Positions 1 to 6,363 are shown, counted from the first letter of the stretch. The stretch: DNA of 8,774 nucleotides from JBOHBN01 sp050698355 (GCA_050698355.1 JBOHBN010000289.1:1-8774); one strand, 5' to 3'. Notes: a model not told the origin generated them from the letters alone. Translations and numbers: made by a program.

Positions 1-183
1 GACCACTTCCAGTGGTGCGAAATCGCCAACCAGACGCTTACGAAAAAGTCGTGGGGCCTGTTCGCCCAACCGGCGTTCACCCGGTTAAGCACGGTCGCGG
101 ACATGACCAGTCGCGGCATGTCCTTCATCCGGGTGGGCATGGAGCCGGACCGGGTCGCGGAGAACTTGGACTATATTCGGGGC
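1..183 (+). pseudogene. 3' portion of an unrecognised gene, truncated by the IS66 element
   Basis: Frame 1 is open from the first base of the window and has very high G/C at third codon positions, so it looks like genuine coding sequence. The translation begins DHFQWCEIANQTL and runs to about VAENLDYIRG where the IS begins. I do not recognise the family. The segment is rich in aromatic residues (FQW, KSWGLF, DYI) and has no visible signal peptide or membrane helix. Beyond base 183 the frame continues 36 codons into the IS antisense strand and stops at TAG 292-294, so any product would have a chimeric tail. The true 5' end lies outside the window. The gene may continue in the same frame on the far side of the IS (1747-1905), but this is unproven. 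Confidence 0.6.
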
Positions 184-200
184 GGTAGCTATTCACCTGG
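184..200 (+). repeat. IS66 terminal inverted repeat, transposase 3' side
   Basis: GGTAGCTATTCACCTGG pairs with the repeat at 1730-1746 with two mismatches. The transposase stop codon (TAG on the minus strand, 189-191) lies inside this repeat, as is common for compact IS elements. Confidence 0.75.
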
Positions 201-1682
201 GGTGAGTGCTGGTGGTAGCCAGGCGCCGGTGGTGAATAGTTCGCGTAGGACCTGGAGTTTGTCGCGTCCCCATTTGGTGGCGGTGTCCAGGTAGGATTGC
301 ACGATGGCGAAGTCGGTCAGTCCGGTCAGGGTGCGCCAGGCGCCGCCGGAGGTGCGTTGCTGGACTTTGACGGGTCTGCACGCGCGCTCCGCTTGGTTGT
401 TCGTGAACGGCACCGACAGGTCCACGGCGAACCGAAGGATCATGTTCTCGTAGCGTCGGAACCGGCTGATGAGTGTGCGTGCCTTTTCGGCGAGCTTGCT
501 ATGTTCGCCCCGGTTGTCGGTATCGCCGCGGGCCAGGGCGCCCAGGTAGTGGTTGCGGATCCGTTTCAGGGTTGCCGTTTCTAGCCGGTCGGCGCCGTGC
601 TCGCGGGCGGCCACGGCGGCGTGGTGGGCCTCGGCGAGGGTGGTGGCCATCGCGGCCGCCCAGAGCTGACCGTCGGGGTCGGCGTCGGAGATCGCCCGCA
701 GGTCGCGGAGCAGGTGCGCGCCGCACCAGGCGTGTATCGCCGGTAGGTGCTCGTAGCCGACGTAGCCGTCACGCACCAGCACCCCGGTGAATTCGGGAAG
801 CACTCCACCGGCGTCGATGGTGGCAGCCGAGCGGTCCCCGACGTGCATCAGCGTCAGATACTCGGTGCAGGCTACGTGCACATAGGCCAGGGACCCAGCG
901 GCGCGGCCGGGAGTCTCGTCGACGTGCAGCAGCGAGGCTGTGCCCAACAGGGTGCGCACGTGGGCGAGGAAGGTCTTCTCCAGTTGACGGGCCGCCCGCC
1001 CCCGGATTCCGGCCAGAAACCCTGTTGAGACATCGAGGCCCGTCAATGTTTCCAGCACGTCACGGGCCCGACCAACCGGCAGATAGTGGGCGCATGTCAG
1101 CAGCGCCGCGCGAGCACACGCTTCGGGCCCTATCCGCACCGGTGACCCCGGCCCGGTCACCGCCGCGGCATGGCAGACCGGCACCACCGCCGGGTCGTCC
1201 CAGCCCGGCGTCGTGATCGCGCCGCAGCAGCCGCATATCTTCGTCACCCGCTGGTACTCAGTGACCGTCGGCGGTGGAGGCGCAGACACGTCGACGACCT
1301 GACGTCGCTGGCGGCCGTGTTCTTCGACCCCAGCCAGCGACGCATCACAGGTATGGCAGCGATCCGGTGCGATGACCAGCCTGTCATCGGGGTCATCGAG
1401 GAGACTGCGCGACGTCGAGGACGCCCCCGGCTGTTTGCCCGGCTTACGCCCCGACGAGGTACGCGACGAGCGCTTGCTCGCCGGTGTCTTCGCCCACGGC
1501 GCATCCGAGGAAGGCGGACGCGAGGAGTTCGAGGAGTCCATCCTCAGCTGGCCCCGCAGCTCGGTGTTTTCCGCCTCAAGTTCCTCGATGCGCCGGTCCC
1601 GCCGGGCCAGAGCAGACTCCAACTCCCCGACACGCGCAAGCAACCACTCAACGCGCTCCTCCAGAGAGACCGAACCCGACAC
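189..1682 (-). CDS. IS66-family DDE transposase
   Basis: This 497-residue protein catalyses cut-and-paste or copy-type movement of its IS. Visible parts, in order: an N-terminal leucine-zipper-like coiled coil (about 5-50, with LEERVEWLL and ELESALARRD followed by IEELEAENTELR); a basic Ser/Arg-rich linker containing SSNSSRPPSSD (about 50-95), typical of IS66; a zinc-finger pair with C109-x2-C112 and C150-x2-C153; and the catalytic core with DDE residues D255 (HVDET), D305 (VRDGYVGY) and E432 (NNQAERA). The C-terminal TGLTDFAIVQSYLDTA region is also family-typical. Length fits the family, there is no frameshift, and all catalytic residues are present, so it may be active. The start is a GTG at 1682 with no strong Shine-Dalgarno sequence; it keeps the full coiled coil. 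Confidence 0.95.
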   Translation of the reverse strand: MSGSVSLEERVEWLLARVGELESALARRDRRIEELEAENTELRGQLRMDSSNSSRPPSSDAPWAKTPASKRSSRTSSGRKPGKQPGASSTSRSLLDDPDDRLVIAPDRCHTCDASLAGVEEHGRQRRQVVDVSAPPPPTVTEYQRVTKICGCCGAITTPGWDDPAVVPVCHAAAVTGPGSPVRIGPEACARAALLTCAHYLPVGRARDVLETLTGLDVSTGFLAGIRGRAARQLEKTFLAHVRTLLGTASLLHVDETPGRAAGSLAYVHVACTEYLTLMHVGDRSAATIDAGGVLPEFTGVLVRDGYVGYEHLPAIHAWCGAHLLRDLRAISDADPDGQLWAAAMATTLAEAHHAAVAAREHGADRLETATLKRIRNHYLGALARGDTDNRGEHSKLAEKARTLISRFRRYENMILRFAVDLSVPFTNNQAERACRPVKVQQRTSGGAWRTLTGLTDFAIVQSYLDTATKWGRDKLQVLRELFTTGAWLPPALTPGE

Positions 1683-1729
1683 ACAAAGATCATCGCAGAC
1701 GACCGCTCACACGTGATCAACACCCCCAA

Positions 1730-1746
1730 CCAGCTGAACAGCTACC
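1730..1746 (-). repeat. IS66 terminal inverted repeat, transposase 5' side
   Basis: On the minus strand this reads GGTAGCTGTTCAGCTGG and mirrors 184-200. The 47 bases between it and the transposase start (1683-1729) must carry the transposase promoter, but I see no clear -35/-10 pair there. Confidence 0.75.
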
Positions 1747-1749
1747 GGC

Positions 1750-2008
1750 GATCGTCTCCTCGTCGAGCACGGCGGCGCCCGCCGCCAGTCCGTCCTGGAT
1801 ATGGGTGACACCGCGCGTGTCCCGCTGGGGATCAGCGTCTGGCGAGCAGCCACGCCGGCCCGATCGGTGTCGGCGCGATGCCGGGTCGCGGTACCAAGGC
1901 AATGACGTCGGGGCGCACTGTCACCTCAGGCATCCCCGCGAATACCACACCGAGTGGGAAGTGGGAGCACCCAATACCTGTCCGTGCGCGCCGTCCGGCG
2001 GTCTGCAC
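1750..2008 (-). pseudogene. Coding-like, frame-broken minus-strand remnant of unknown identity
   Basis: This stretch has no intact gene but looks like decayed coding DNA on the minus strand. One frame runs from just after a TAG at about 2009-2011 to a TGA at 1832-1834. It reads HFPLGVVFAGMPEVTVRPD followed by VIALVPRPGIAPTPIGPAW, with normal amino-acid composition and mostly G/C third positions. A second frame then takes over toward the IS with RDTRGVTHIQDGLAAG and AVLDEETIAG, ending at the IS edge. Joining the two needs one frameshift near 1832-1850. The RPDVIALVPRP...PTPIGPAW pattern loosely recalls the C-terminal end of LysR effector domains, but this is only a resemblance. An isolated 33-codon ORF with ATG at 1933 is possible but has no convincing ribosome binding site. 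Confidence 0.3.
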
Positions 2009-2033
2009 CTACCCGTCCGCTGGACGGCGCGCA
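1985..2033. terminator. Strong 17-bp hairpin downstream of the MDR reductase gene
   Basis: TGCGCGCCGTCCGGCGG (1985-2001) pairs with CCGCTGGACGGCGCGCA (2017-2033), with only one G-T wobble at 1997/2021. The outer 12 pairs are perfect and the loop is 15 nt. It lies 35 bases past the reductase stop codon on the minus strand, the right place for transcription termination. There is no T-run after it, which is common in actinobacterial intrinsic terminators. A repetitive extragenic element is the alternative. Confidence 0.6.
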
Positions 2034-2068
2034 AGGAACTCAGCGTCGCGCATTCCCACGATGCGTGC

Positions 2069-2989
2069 TCACAGCGTGATCACGATCTTGCCGTGGACGT
2101 GGCGTCCGGCGTGCAGTGTGACGGCGTCGCGGATCTGCTCGATCGGGAAGGTCGCGGTGATCGGCACGGTGATCGTGCCGGCGAGGATCGCGTCGGTGAT
2201 CCGCTCCAAGGCATCCGGCGCTGCGTCGACGCCGCCGGTGGCACGCACGCCGCCGGGAGGGTTGGGCCCCGCGGCGATCGTGGAGATCCGCTCGGGCGGT
2301 ACGCCGAGCGCGAGCGCGGCCGCGGCCGTCTCGGTGCCGAACAGATCCGTCGCCGCGGTCACCCCGCCGGAAGCCAGTGTCCGTACCCGGTCCGCGAGTC
2401 CGGGGCCGTATGACACGGGTTCGGCGTCGAACTGCCGCAGGAACTCGAAGGTGCCCTCCGAGGCGGTGCCGATCACTCTGGCGCCCGCGAGCGTCGCGAG
2501 CTGGACGGCGAGCACACCGACACCGCCCGCGGCGCCACCGATCAGGACGGTGTCGCCGGAATGCAGATCGACCGCCGCCAGAGCCGCGGCGGCGGTCGAG
2601 CCGGCCACCGCAAGCGTGCTCGCCACCTTGTCGCTGACGCCCTCCGGGGTATGCCAGAGCGCCTCGGGTGACGCCTTGACCACCACGAAGTCGGCGACGG
2701 CCCTGCCAAGCGCGCCGCCGTAGACATGGTCGCCCACGGCGAAACCCGTGGTGCCGTCGCCGACCTCGTCGACGGCACCGGCGAAGTCGTATCCGAAGCC
2801 GGACGGCACGGTGATGCCGAACTGGTCCGCCGCCTCGGGCGTCGAGGCCAGCAACCAGTCCATCGGATTCAGGCCGGCGGCCCGCACCCGGACACGAACC
2901 TCGCCCGGGCCGGCGTGCGGCTCCGAAACCTCCTGCAGTTCCAGTACCTCGGGGCCTCCGAACGTCTCGTAGATGACGGCTCGGCTCAT
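2069..2989 (-). CDS. NADP-dependent MDR oxidoreductase, zinc-independent quinone-reductase type
   Basis: A 306-residue medium-chain dehydrogenase/reductase, predicted cytosolic. Its family transfers hydride from NADPH to quinones, enones or related electrophiles; the substrate here is unknown. Residues 1-120 form the GroES-like domain (GPGEVRVRVRAAGLNPMDW at 28-45, GYDFAGAVDEVG at 67-78, VGDHVYG at 85-91). The nucleotide-binding fold follows, with GGAAGGVGVLAVQLA at 151-165. The cysteine cluster of zinc alcohol dehydrogenases is absent. The C-terminus GRHVHGKIVITL is characteristic of the family. I chose ATG 2989 because GGAGG lies 7 bases upstream and the protein there begins MSRAVIYETFGGPEVLEL. 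An upstream in-frame start at 3055 would run through the promoter and operators. It is divergent from TetR-1, its likely repressor. Confidence 0.93.
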   Translation of the reverse strand: MSRAVIYETFGGPEVLELQEVSEPHAGPGEVRVRVRAAGLNPMDWLLASTPEAADQFGITVPSGFGYDFAGAVDEVGDGTTGFAVGDHVYGGALGRAVADFVVVKASPEALWHTPEGVSDKVASTLAVAGSTAAAALAAVDLHSGDTVLIGGAAGGVGVLAVQLATLAGARVIGTASEGTFEFLRQFDAEPVSYGPGLADRVRTLASGGVTAATDLFGTETAAAALALGVPPERISTIAAGPNPPGGVRATGGVDAAPDALERITDAILAGTITVPITATFPIEQIRDAVTLHAGRHVHGKIVITL

Positions 2990-3003
2990 GAGTGGGCCTC
3001 CAA
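2987..3003 (-). promoter_or_regulatory. Ribosome binding site fixing the MDR reductase start
   Basis: On the minus strand GGAGG sits 7 bases before ATG 2989. This near-perfect Shine-Dalgarno decides against the longer upstream start at 3055. Confidence 0.8.
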
Positions 3004-3015
3004 CAGACCAGTGAT

Positions 3016-3028
3016 GGGACTTAGTACC
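3016..3028. promoter_or_regulatory. Operator candidate 1 in the MDR reductase/TetR-1 divergent promoter
   Basis: GGGACTTAGTACC is an imperfect palindrome (10 of 13 symmetric positions). It shares GGGAC-x2-AGT-x-CC with a second copy at 3048-3060, 32 bases away centre to centre. It lies just downstream of a minus-strand -10 candidate (TATAGT, 3037 down to 3032), where a bound repressor would block initiation of the reductase. Confidence 0.5.
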
Positions 3029-3047
3029 ATCACTATACACCAGCGAC

Positions 3048-3060
3048 GGGACCAAGTGCC
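3048..3060. promoter_or_regulatory. Operator candidate 2 in the MDR reductase/TetR-1 divergent promoter
   Basis: GGGACCAAGTGCC is a direct copy of the site at 3016-3028, with 10 of 13 positions identical. It lies just upstream of the TetR-1 -10 candidate, so one regulator could control both directions, including its own gene. Confidence 0.5.
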
Positions 3061-3061
3061 G

Positions 3062-3074
3062 TACACTGGTGCGA
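3062..3074 (+). promoter_or_regulatory. -10 element for TetR-1, predicted leaderless transcript
   Basis: TACACT at 3062-3067 fits the TANNNT -10 pattern and ends 6 bases before ATG 3074. Transcription would therefore start at or next to the A of the start codon. No Shine-Dalgarno is visible before ATG 3074, consistent with a leaderless mRNA, which is common in actinobacteria. Confidence 0.5.
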
Positions 3075-3643
3075 TGGCCCGCTGGCTACCGCACGCATCG
3101 CAGCGACTCGTCGTCGCCGCCCTCGACCTGTTCGCGGAACGGGGCTACGAGAACACCACCGTGATCGACATCGCGGAGCGCGCCGGGCTGACGAAGAGCA
3201 CGTTCTTCCGGCACTTTCCCGACAAGCGCGAAGTGCTCTTCGGCGGGGGCACGATGAGCGGCCTACTCGCCGACGGGATCGCCACGGCGCCGGCCGCGGC
3301 CACTCCGCTCGAAGCGGTGGCTCATGCCCTGGACGCGGTCGGGAGGGACGCGTTCACACCCGAACGTCACGAATTCACCGTCCGCAGGCGGGCCGTGATC
3401 GCGGCCCACGCGGAACTGCGAGAGCGCGAAGCGCTGAAAGGACTCGCCCTCACCGCGGCAATGACCGACGCACTCAAGCGGCGCGGCGTCGCCGACCTGA
3501 CCTCGCGGGTGGCCGCGGAGCTGGGCGCGCTCACCATGACGATCGCCTACGAGCGCTGGAGCGAGACAACCGACGGTGACGAGTTCGGCGATGTCGCACG
3601 GCAAACCCTCACCGAGTTACACGCAGCCAGTGCCCGGTGCTGA
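3074..3643 (+). CDS. TetR/AcrR-family transcriptional regulator (TetR-1)
   Basis: A 189-residue one-component regulator. The N-terminal DNA-binding domain is clear: RLVVAALDLFAERGYENTTV (11-30), then IDIAERAGLTKSTFFRHFPDKREVLF (31-56), with the recognition helix near T40-F48. The remainder is helical and variable, as expected for the ligand-binding and dimer domain; it ends TLTELHAASARC. Length is slightly short but normal. ATG 3074 was chosen because it starts just before the TetR helix 1 and follows a -10 box; in-frame extensions upstream run through the operators and into the reductase gene. It is back to back with the MDR reductase (84 bp apart) and probably represses both genes. Confidence 0.92.
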   Translation: MARWLPHASQRLVVAALDLFAERGYENTTVIDIAERAGLTKSTFFRHFPDKREVLFGGGTMSGLLADGIATAPAAATPLEAVAHALDAVGRDAFTPERHEFTVRRRAVIAAHAELREREALKGLALTAAMTDALKRRGVADLTSRVAAELGALTMTIAYERWSETTDGDEFGDVARQTLTELHAASARC

Positions 3644-3699
3644 CACAGGCTGGCCGTGCAGCGCCACGGGGCGCTCGGTCCGATGATCGGCGTCAACGA

Positions 3700-3714
3700 C
3701 CGTCACCCTGACGG
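3700..3714. terminator. Weak hairpin between convergent TetR-1 and TetR-2 genes
   Basis: CCGTCA (3700-3705), a CCC loop and TGACGG (3709-3714) form a perfect 6-bp stem in the 128-bp gap between convergent stop codons. It is short and has no T-run, so termination is plausible from position only. Confidence 0.3.
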
Positions 3715-3771
3715 CAGCCTCACGGACCCAGGATGAGGAAGTTCTTTGCGGTGCGGCCGAGCGCGTCCGGA

Positions 3772-4377
3772 TCACGGCGTGGATCGTTCCGTGGCCCCGC
3801 GCCATCCGTCCGAGCGGGTGACGCCGTCCATCAGCAGGTCGAGCAGCCGCTCGGCCTGCACGCGCTGGTGGACAGCCCCGGCCACGAGGGTGACACCCGC
3901 CAGCGACATGAGGATGTCGGGTGAGGGCACGTCCTCGCGGATCACCCCCTGGGTGATCCCCGCGAGTCGGAACTCTTCGATCGCTCCCGTCAGCTGCTCA
4001 CGCGTCTGCGAGCTCAACTGCTCGTCATTCTGCAGGAGGGTCTTGAGGGTGTCGGCCATTCCGTGCTTGGCGGCGAGGTAGTCCAGCACCTGGGACATCC
4101 ACGCCCGCAGTGCGCGATCGGCCGGCAGCTCGCTGAGGGGGCCCGAAGTGTGGGCGCAGAGCCGGGCCGTCTCGTATCGGTAGGTGGCGTCGACGAGCTG
4201 CTCGCGGGTCGGGAAGCGTCGGTACAGGGTGGCGATCCCGACGCCCGCGTCATTCGCGATCTGTTTCAGGGTCGCGGCGGCACCGTCCCGGGCAAACGCC
4301 AGGGCGGCCGCGGCGAGCAGCTTATCCTGGTTGGCCCGTGCGTCGGCCCGGATCGGCCGGCCGGCCGGATCACGCAT
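3772..4377 (-). CDS. TetR/AcrR-family transcriptional regulator (TetR-2)
   Basis: A 201-residue regulator. The DNA-binding domain covers about residues 16-64: NQDKLLAAAALAFARDGAAA, then TLKQIANDAGVGIATLYRRF and PTREQLVDATY, with the recognition helix around V47-F55. The GIATLYRRFPTREQLV signature is that of actinobacterial TetR proteins whose C-terminal domain is of the SbtR-like type; assignment beyond TetR is tentative. The helical C-terminal part includes TREQLTGAIEEFRLAGITQG and the tail GWRGATERSTP. ATG 4377 has GAGAGGA about 8 bases upstream on the minus strand. It is divergent from the aldo/keto reductase, 143 bp away, with two operator-like palindromes between them, and is probably autoregulated. 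It converges on TetR-1. Confidence 0.93.
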   Translation of the reverse strand: MRDPAGRPIRADARANQDKLLAAAALAFARDGAAATLKQIANDAGVGIATLYRRFPTREQLVDATYRYETARLCAHTSGPLSELPADRALRAWMSQVLDYLAAKHGMADTLKTLLQNDEQLSSQTREQLTGAIEEFRLAGITQGVIREDVPSPDILMSLAGVTLVAGAVHQRVQAERLLDLLMDGVTRSDGWRGATERSTP

Positions 4378-4395
4378 GCCGTGTGTCCTCTCGGC

Positions 4396-4425
4396 TTGCC
4401 ATGTGGAGTCGGCTCCACTTAGGGT
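4396..4425 (+). promoter_or_regulatory. Promoter candidate for the aldo/keto reductase
   Basis: TTGCCA (4396-4401) and TAGGGT (4420-4425) are separated by 18 bases and resemble a housekeeping-sigma promoter. Start would be near 4432, leaving a leader of about 90 nt. The palindrome at 4403-4418 fills the spacer, ideal for repression. Confidence 0.45.
4403..4418. promoter_or_regulatory. Operator candidate 1 in the TetR-2/AKR divergent promoter
   Basis: GTGGAGTCGGCTCCAC has perfect 6-bp arms (GTGGAG/CTCCAC) around four bases. With flanks it reads A-T-G-T-GGA, six bases, TCC-A-CTT, matching the second site at 4433-4452. Confidence 0.6.
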
Positions 4426-4432
4426 GACGACT

Positions 4433-4452
4433 AAGCGGACCTGACTCCGCTT
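4433..4452. promoter_or_regulatory. Operator candidate 2 in the TetR-2/AKR divergent promoter
   Basis: AAGCGGACCTGACTCCGCTT has perfect 7-bp arms (AAGCGGA/TCCGCTT) around six bases. With the site at 4401-4420 it gives the shared form A-W-G-Y-GGA-N6-TCC-R-CTT; centres are 32 bp apart. Confidence 0.6.
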
Positions 4453-4520
4453 GTTGGGACGGTAGCAGGTCGCTGCCGGCCGTTCCGTCGAACCGCGATT
4501 ACAGAGGGGCCGCTCACGTC

Positions 4521-5570
4521 ATGAAGTACCGCACGCTGGGTAGTACAGGAGTCCACGTCAGCTCGCTATGCCTGGGCGCGATGATGTTCGGGGAGTGGGG
4601 AAACCCCGATCATGACGACGCGATCGGCATCATCCGCACCGCGCTCGACGCGGGCGTCAACATCATCGACACGGCCGACGTGTATTCGGGCGGCGAGTCC
4701 GAGCTCATCGTCGGGAAGGCGATCTCCAGACGGCGCGACGATGTCGTCCTGGCGACCAAGGTGTCGAGCCCCATGGGCCCCGGCCTCAACGAGCGCGGTG
4801 CCTCGCGGCGCTGGATCGTCCGGGCCTGCGAAGAGAGCCTGCGCCGCCTGGGCACCGACTACATCGACCTGTACCAGGTGCACCGGCCCGACGCCTCGAC
4901 CGACCTCGACGAGACCCTGGGCGCACTCTCCGACCTCGTCCGCGCGGGAAAGATCCGCTACACGGGGTCCTCGACGTTCGCCCCCTCGACGATCGTGCAG
5001 GCGCAGTGGACCGCCGAGCGGAGGCAGCGCGAGCGCTTCGTCTGCGAACAGCCGCCGTACTCCGTCCTGGTCCGGGGCGTCGAGGCCGACGTGCTGCCCA
5101 CCTGCGAGACATACCGGATGGGGGTACTCGCCTGGAGCCCACTGGCCGGGGGCTGGCTGTCCGGCCGCTGGCATCGCGACGCGGCCGACCTGTCCAGCCA
5201 CCGCACGCAGACGATGCCCTTCCGTACCACGCTCTCCCACTACGACTTGGCCGTACCGGGTAATCGGGCCAAGCTCGACGCCGCCACCGAGCTCGCCGGC
5301 ATCGCCGACGAAGCGGGCCTGACACTGATCCAGCTGGCGCTGGCGTTCGTCACGACGCACCCCGCGGTGACCGCGGCGATCATCGGTCCGCGCACCGCCG
5401 AGCATCTGCACGACCAGCTGAGCGCCGCGGACATCACCCTGGATCCCGCCGTCCTCGACCGCATCGACCGCATCGTGCCACCCGGCACCAACCTCAACCC
5501 CGACGACGCGGGATACAGCGCGGACGTCCTGGCCGAACCGAAGCGCCGCCGCCGCACCGCCGTGCCGTGA
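4521..5570 (+). CDS. Aldo/keto reductase
   Basis: A 349-residue NADPH-dependent aldo/keto reductase with a TIM-barrel fold, predicted cytosolic. The family reduces aldehydes and ketones to alcohols. The catalytic tetrad is visible: D50 and Y55 in DTADVYSGGESE, K80 in LATKVSSP and H121 in YQVHRPD. The family patterns RTLGSTGVHVSSLCLGAM (4-21), LGTDYIDLYQVHRPD (110-124) and AAIIGPRTAEHL near the C-terminus are present. The GESELIVGKA pattern and length resemble the YajO/YghZ-like branch rather than the short xylose-reductase branch. The tail PKRRRRTAVP is strongly basic. ATG 4521 has AGAGGGG 11 bases upstream and starts with the usual M-KYR-LG. It is divergent from TetR-2, the likely repressor, and convergent with TetR-3. 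The substrate cannot be told from the sequence. Confidence 0.95.
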   Translation: MKYRTLGSTGVHVSSLCLGAMMFGEWGNPDHDDAIGIIRTALDAGVNIIDTADVYSGGESELIVGKAISRRRDDVVLATKVSSPMGPGLNERGASRRWIVRACEESLRRLGTDYIDLYQVHRPDASTDLDETLGALSDLVRAGKIRYTGSSTFAPSTIVQAQWTAERRQRERFVCEQPPYSVLVRGVEADVLPTCETYRMGVLAWSPLAGGWLSGRWHRDAADLSSHRTQTMPFRTTLSHYDLAVPGNRAKLDAATELAGIADEAGLTLIQLALAFVTTHPAVTAAIIGPRTAEHLHDQLSAADITLDPAVLDRIDRIVPPGTNLNPDDAGYSADVLAEPKRRRRTAVP

Positions 5571-5620
5571 ACCGGGTGAGCCGTCTCGCGGCCGCGCGCA
5601 GCGGGATCGGGGCCCGCCCG

Positions 5621-5653
5621 GGCGTTGTCGCGCACCGCGGCCCCGGCAACGCC
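5621..5653. terminator. Bidirectional terminator candidate between AKR and TetR-3
   Basis: GGCGTTGTCG (5621-5630) pairs with CGGCAACGCC (5644-5653), a 10-bp stem with one T-G wobble and a 13-nt loop. It lies between the AKR stop (5570) and the TetR-3 stop (5656), nearly touching the latter. No T-run follows on either strand. Confidence 0.5.
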
Positions 5654-5655
5654 GC

Positions 5656-6294
5656 TTATCGGTCAGGCAGTGCGATCGAGACCATGTACCGGATCGCGTT
5701 CAGGTCGACATCCTTGGCCAGCGTTGTTTCCGCGGGCGCGTCCTTGAGCTTGATGACGTCCTCGACACCGAGCAGCGTGCGGAACAGGCGCGGCAGCACA
5801 GTGCGGCCGAGTAGGTCTTCCGCAAGTACCGCGCTCTCCGCGCGCGCCAGGTCGTACCGCTCGACCAGGTACGCGGTAAGCCGCTGCTGGGTGGTGGCGA
5901 ACATGGCGTCGAAGTACGCGTTCGAGCTGCCCGGCAGCCACTCGGCCTCCGCCATGCTCAGCCGGCAGGTCCGCACCTGGGGTTCCCACACCATCAGCTG
6001 GCAGAATCGCCCGCAGAACAGCGTCACCGCCTCCGCGGGATCCTCGGCGTACGCCTCCGGAGTTCGCAACTTGCCCAGGTACAGCTCGCGGACGAGATCC
6101 AGCACCGCGAGGAACAGCTTGTCCTTGCTCTCGAAGTGCGCGTACAGCGACCGCTTCGAGGTCCCGGCACGCGCCGCGACGGCGTCCATCGACGCCCGGT
6201 CGTAACCGGTCTCGAGGAACACCTCCTTGGCCTCCACCAGGATGTGGCGGCGCAGCTGCTCGCCCCGCAGCTGCGGCTCACGTACTCGGCTCAT
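5656..6294 (-). CDS. TetR/AcrR-family transcriptional regulator (TetR-3)
   Basis: A 212-residue regulator. The DNA-binding domain is REPQLRGEQLRRHILVEAKE (5-24), VFLETGYDRASMDAVAARAG (25-44) and TSKRSLYAHFESKDKLF (45-61), with the recognition helix near T45-F54. The C-terminal domain (YAEDPAEAVTLFCGRFCQLM, then VRTCRLSMAEAEWLPGSSNA) resembles the AefR-like TetR C-terminal type. Three cysteines (in FCGRFC and RTCR) lie close together and could sense thiol-reactive compounds, but this is a guess. ATG 6294 has GAGGA 9 bases upstream on the minus strand. It is divergent from the NmrA-like gene, 81 bp apart, sharing one palindromic operator. Confidence 0.94.
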   Translation of the reverse strand: MSRVREPQLRGEQLRRHILVEAKEVFLETGYDRASMDAVAARAGTSKRSLYAHFESKDKLFLAVLDLVRELYLGKLRTPEAYAEDPAEAVTLFCGRFCQLMVWEPQVRTCRLSMAEAEWLPGSSNAYFDAMFATTQQRLTAYLVERYDLARAESAVLAEDLLGRTVLPRLFRTLLGVEDVIKLKDAPAETTLAKDVDLNAIRYMVSIALPDR

Positions 6295-6314
6295 CGGCTT
6301 GCATCCTCAATAAG

Positions 6315-6335
6315 TAAACGGTACGGTATAGTTTA
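6315..6335. promoter_or_regulatory. Operator candidate in the TetR-3/NmrA divergent promoter
   Basis: A 21-bp interrupted palindrome with arms TAAAC (6315-6319) and GTTTA (6331-6335) and an inner TAC/GTA pair (6322-6324 and 6326-6328), 16 of 21 positions symmetric. A plus-strand -10 candidate TATAGT (6327-6332) lies inside it, so binding would block the NmrA-like gene. A matching -35 is not clear. Confidence 0.55.
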
Positions 6336-6363
6336 TCTAGCTGGTTACGTTGCCCCAGTTTGC

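Larger units (their letters stand above)
184..1746 (-). mobile_element. IS66-family insertion sequence, about 1.56 kb
   Basis: The ends are defined by imperfect terminal inverted repeats: GGTAGCTATTCACCTGG at 184-200 and, read on the minus strand from 1746 down to 1730, GGTAGCTGTTCAGCTGG (15 of 17 identical). Between them is a single transposase gene filling nearly the whole element. This matches the one-gene (ISBst12-like) branch of IS66, which lacks the accessory tnpA and tnpB genes; neither is visible here. IS66 elements normally make an 8-bp target duplication. The bases outside the repeats (TTCGGGGC on the left, GGCGATCG on the right) do not match, so either the ends are off by a few bases, the copy is old, or one flank has been rearranged. 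Confidence 0.82.

Noticed and set aside
176..1754. 8-bp target site duplication around the IS
   Set aside because: TTCGGGGC and GGCGATCG do not match, and shifting the ends by one base gives no match either. A CGG at both sides is too short to count.
1484..2723. Two long plus-strand open frames across the IS right end and the MDR gene
   Set aside because: They cross the IS boundary and the reductase on the opposite strand, and have Arg/Pro/Ser-rich composition typical of antisense high-GC frames.
2990..3055. Longer N-terminus for the MDR reductase starting at 3055
   Set aside because: The extra 22 residues have no family match and cover the divergent promoter and both operators. GGAGG clearly serves ATG 2989.
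3617..3805. Small minus-strand ORF between TetR-1 and TetR-2
   Set aside because: No ribosome binding site or family match; it overlaps the ends of both TetR genes.
4566..5411. Minus-strand open frame of 281 codons opposite the aldo/keto reductase
   Set aside because: Shadow of a high-GC gene; it has no recognisable domain, while the plus strand has the full AKR tetrad.
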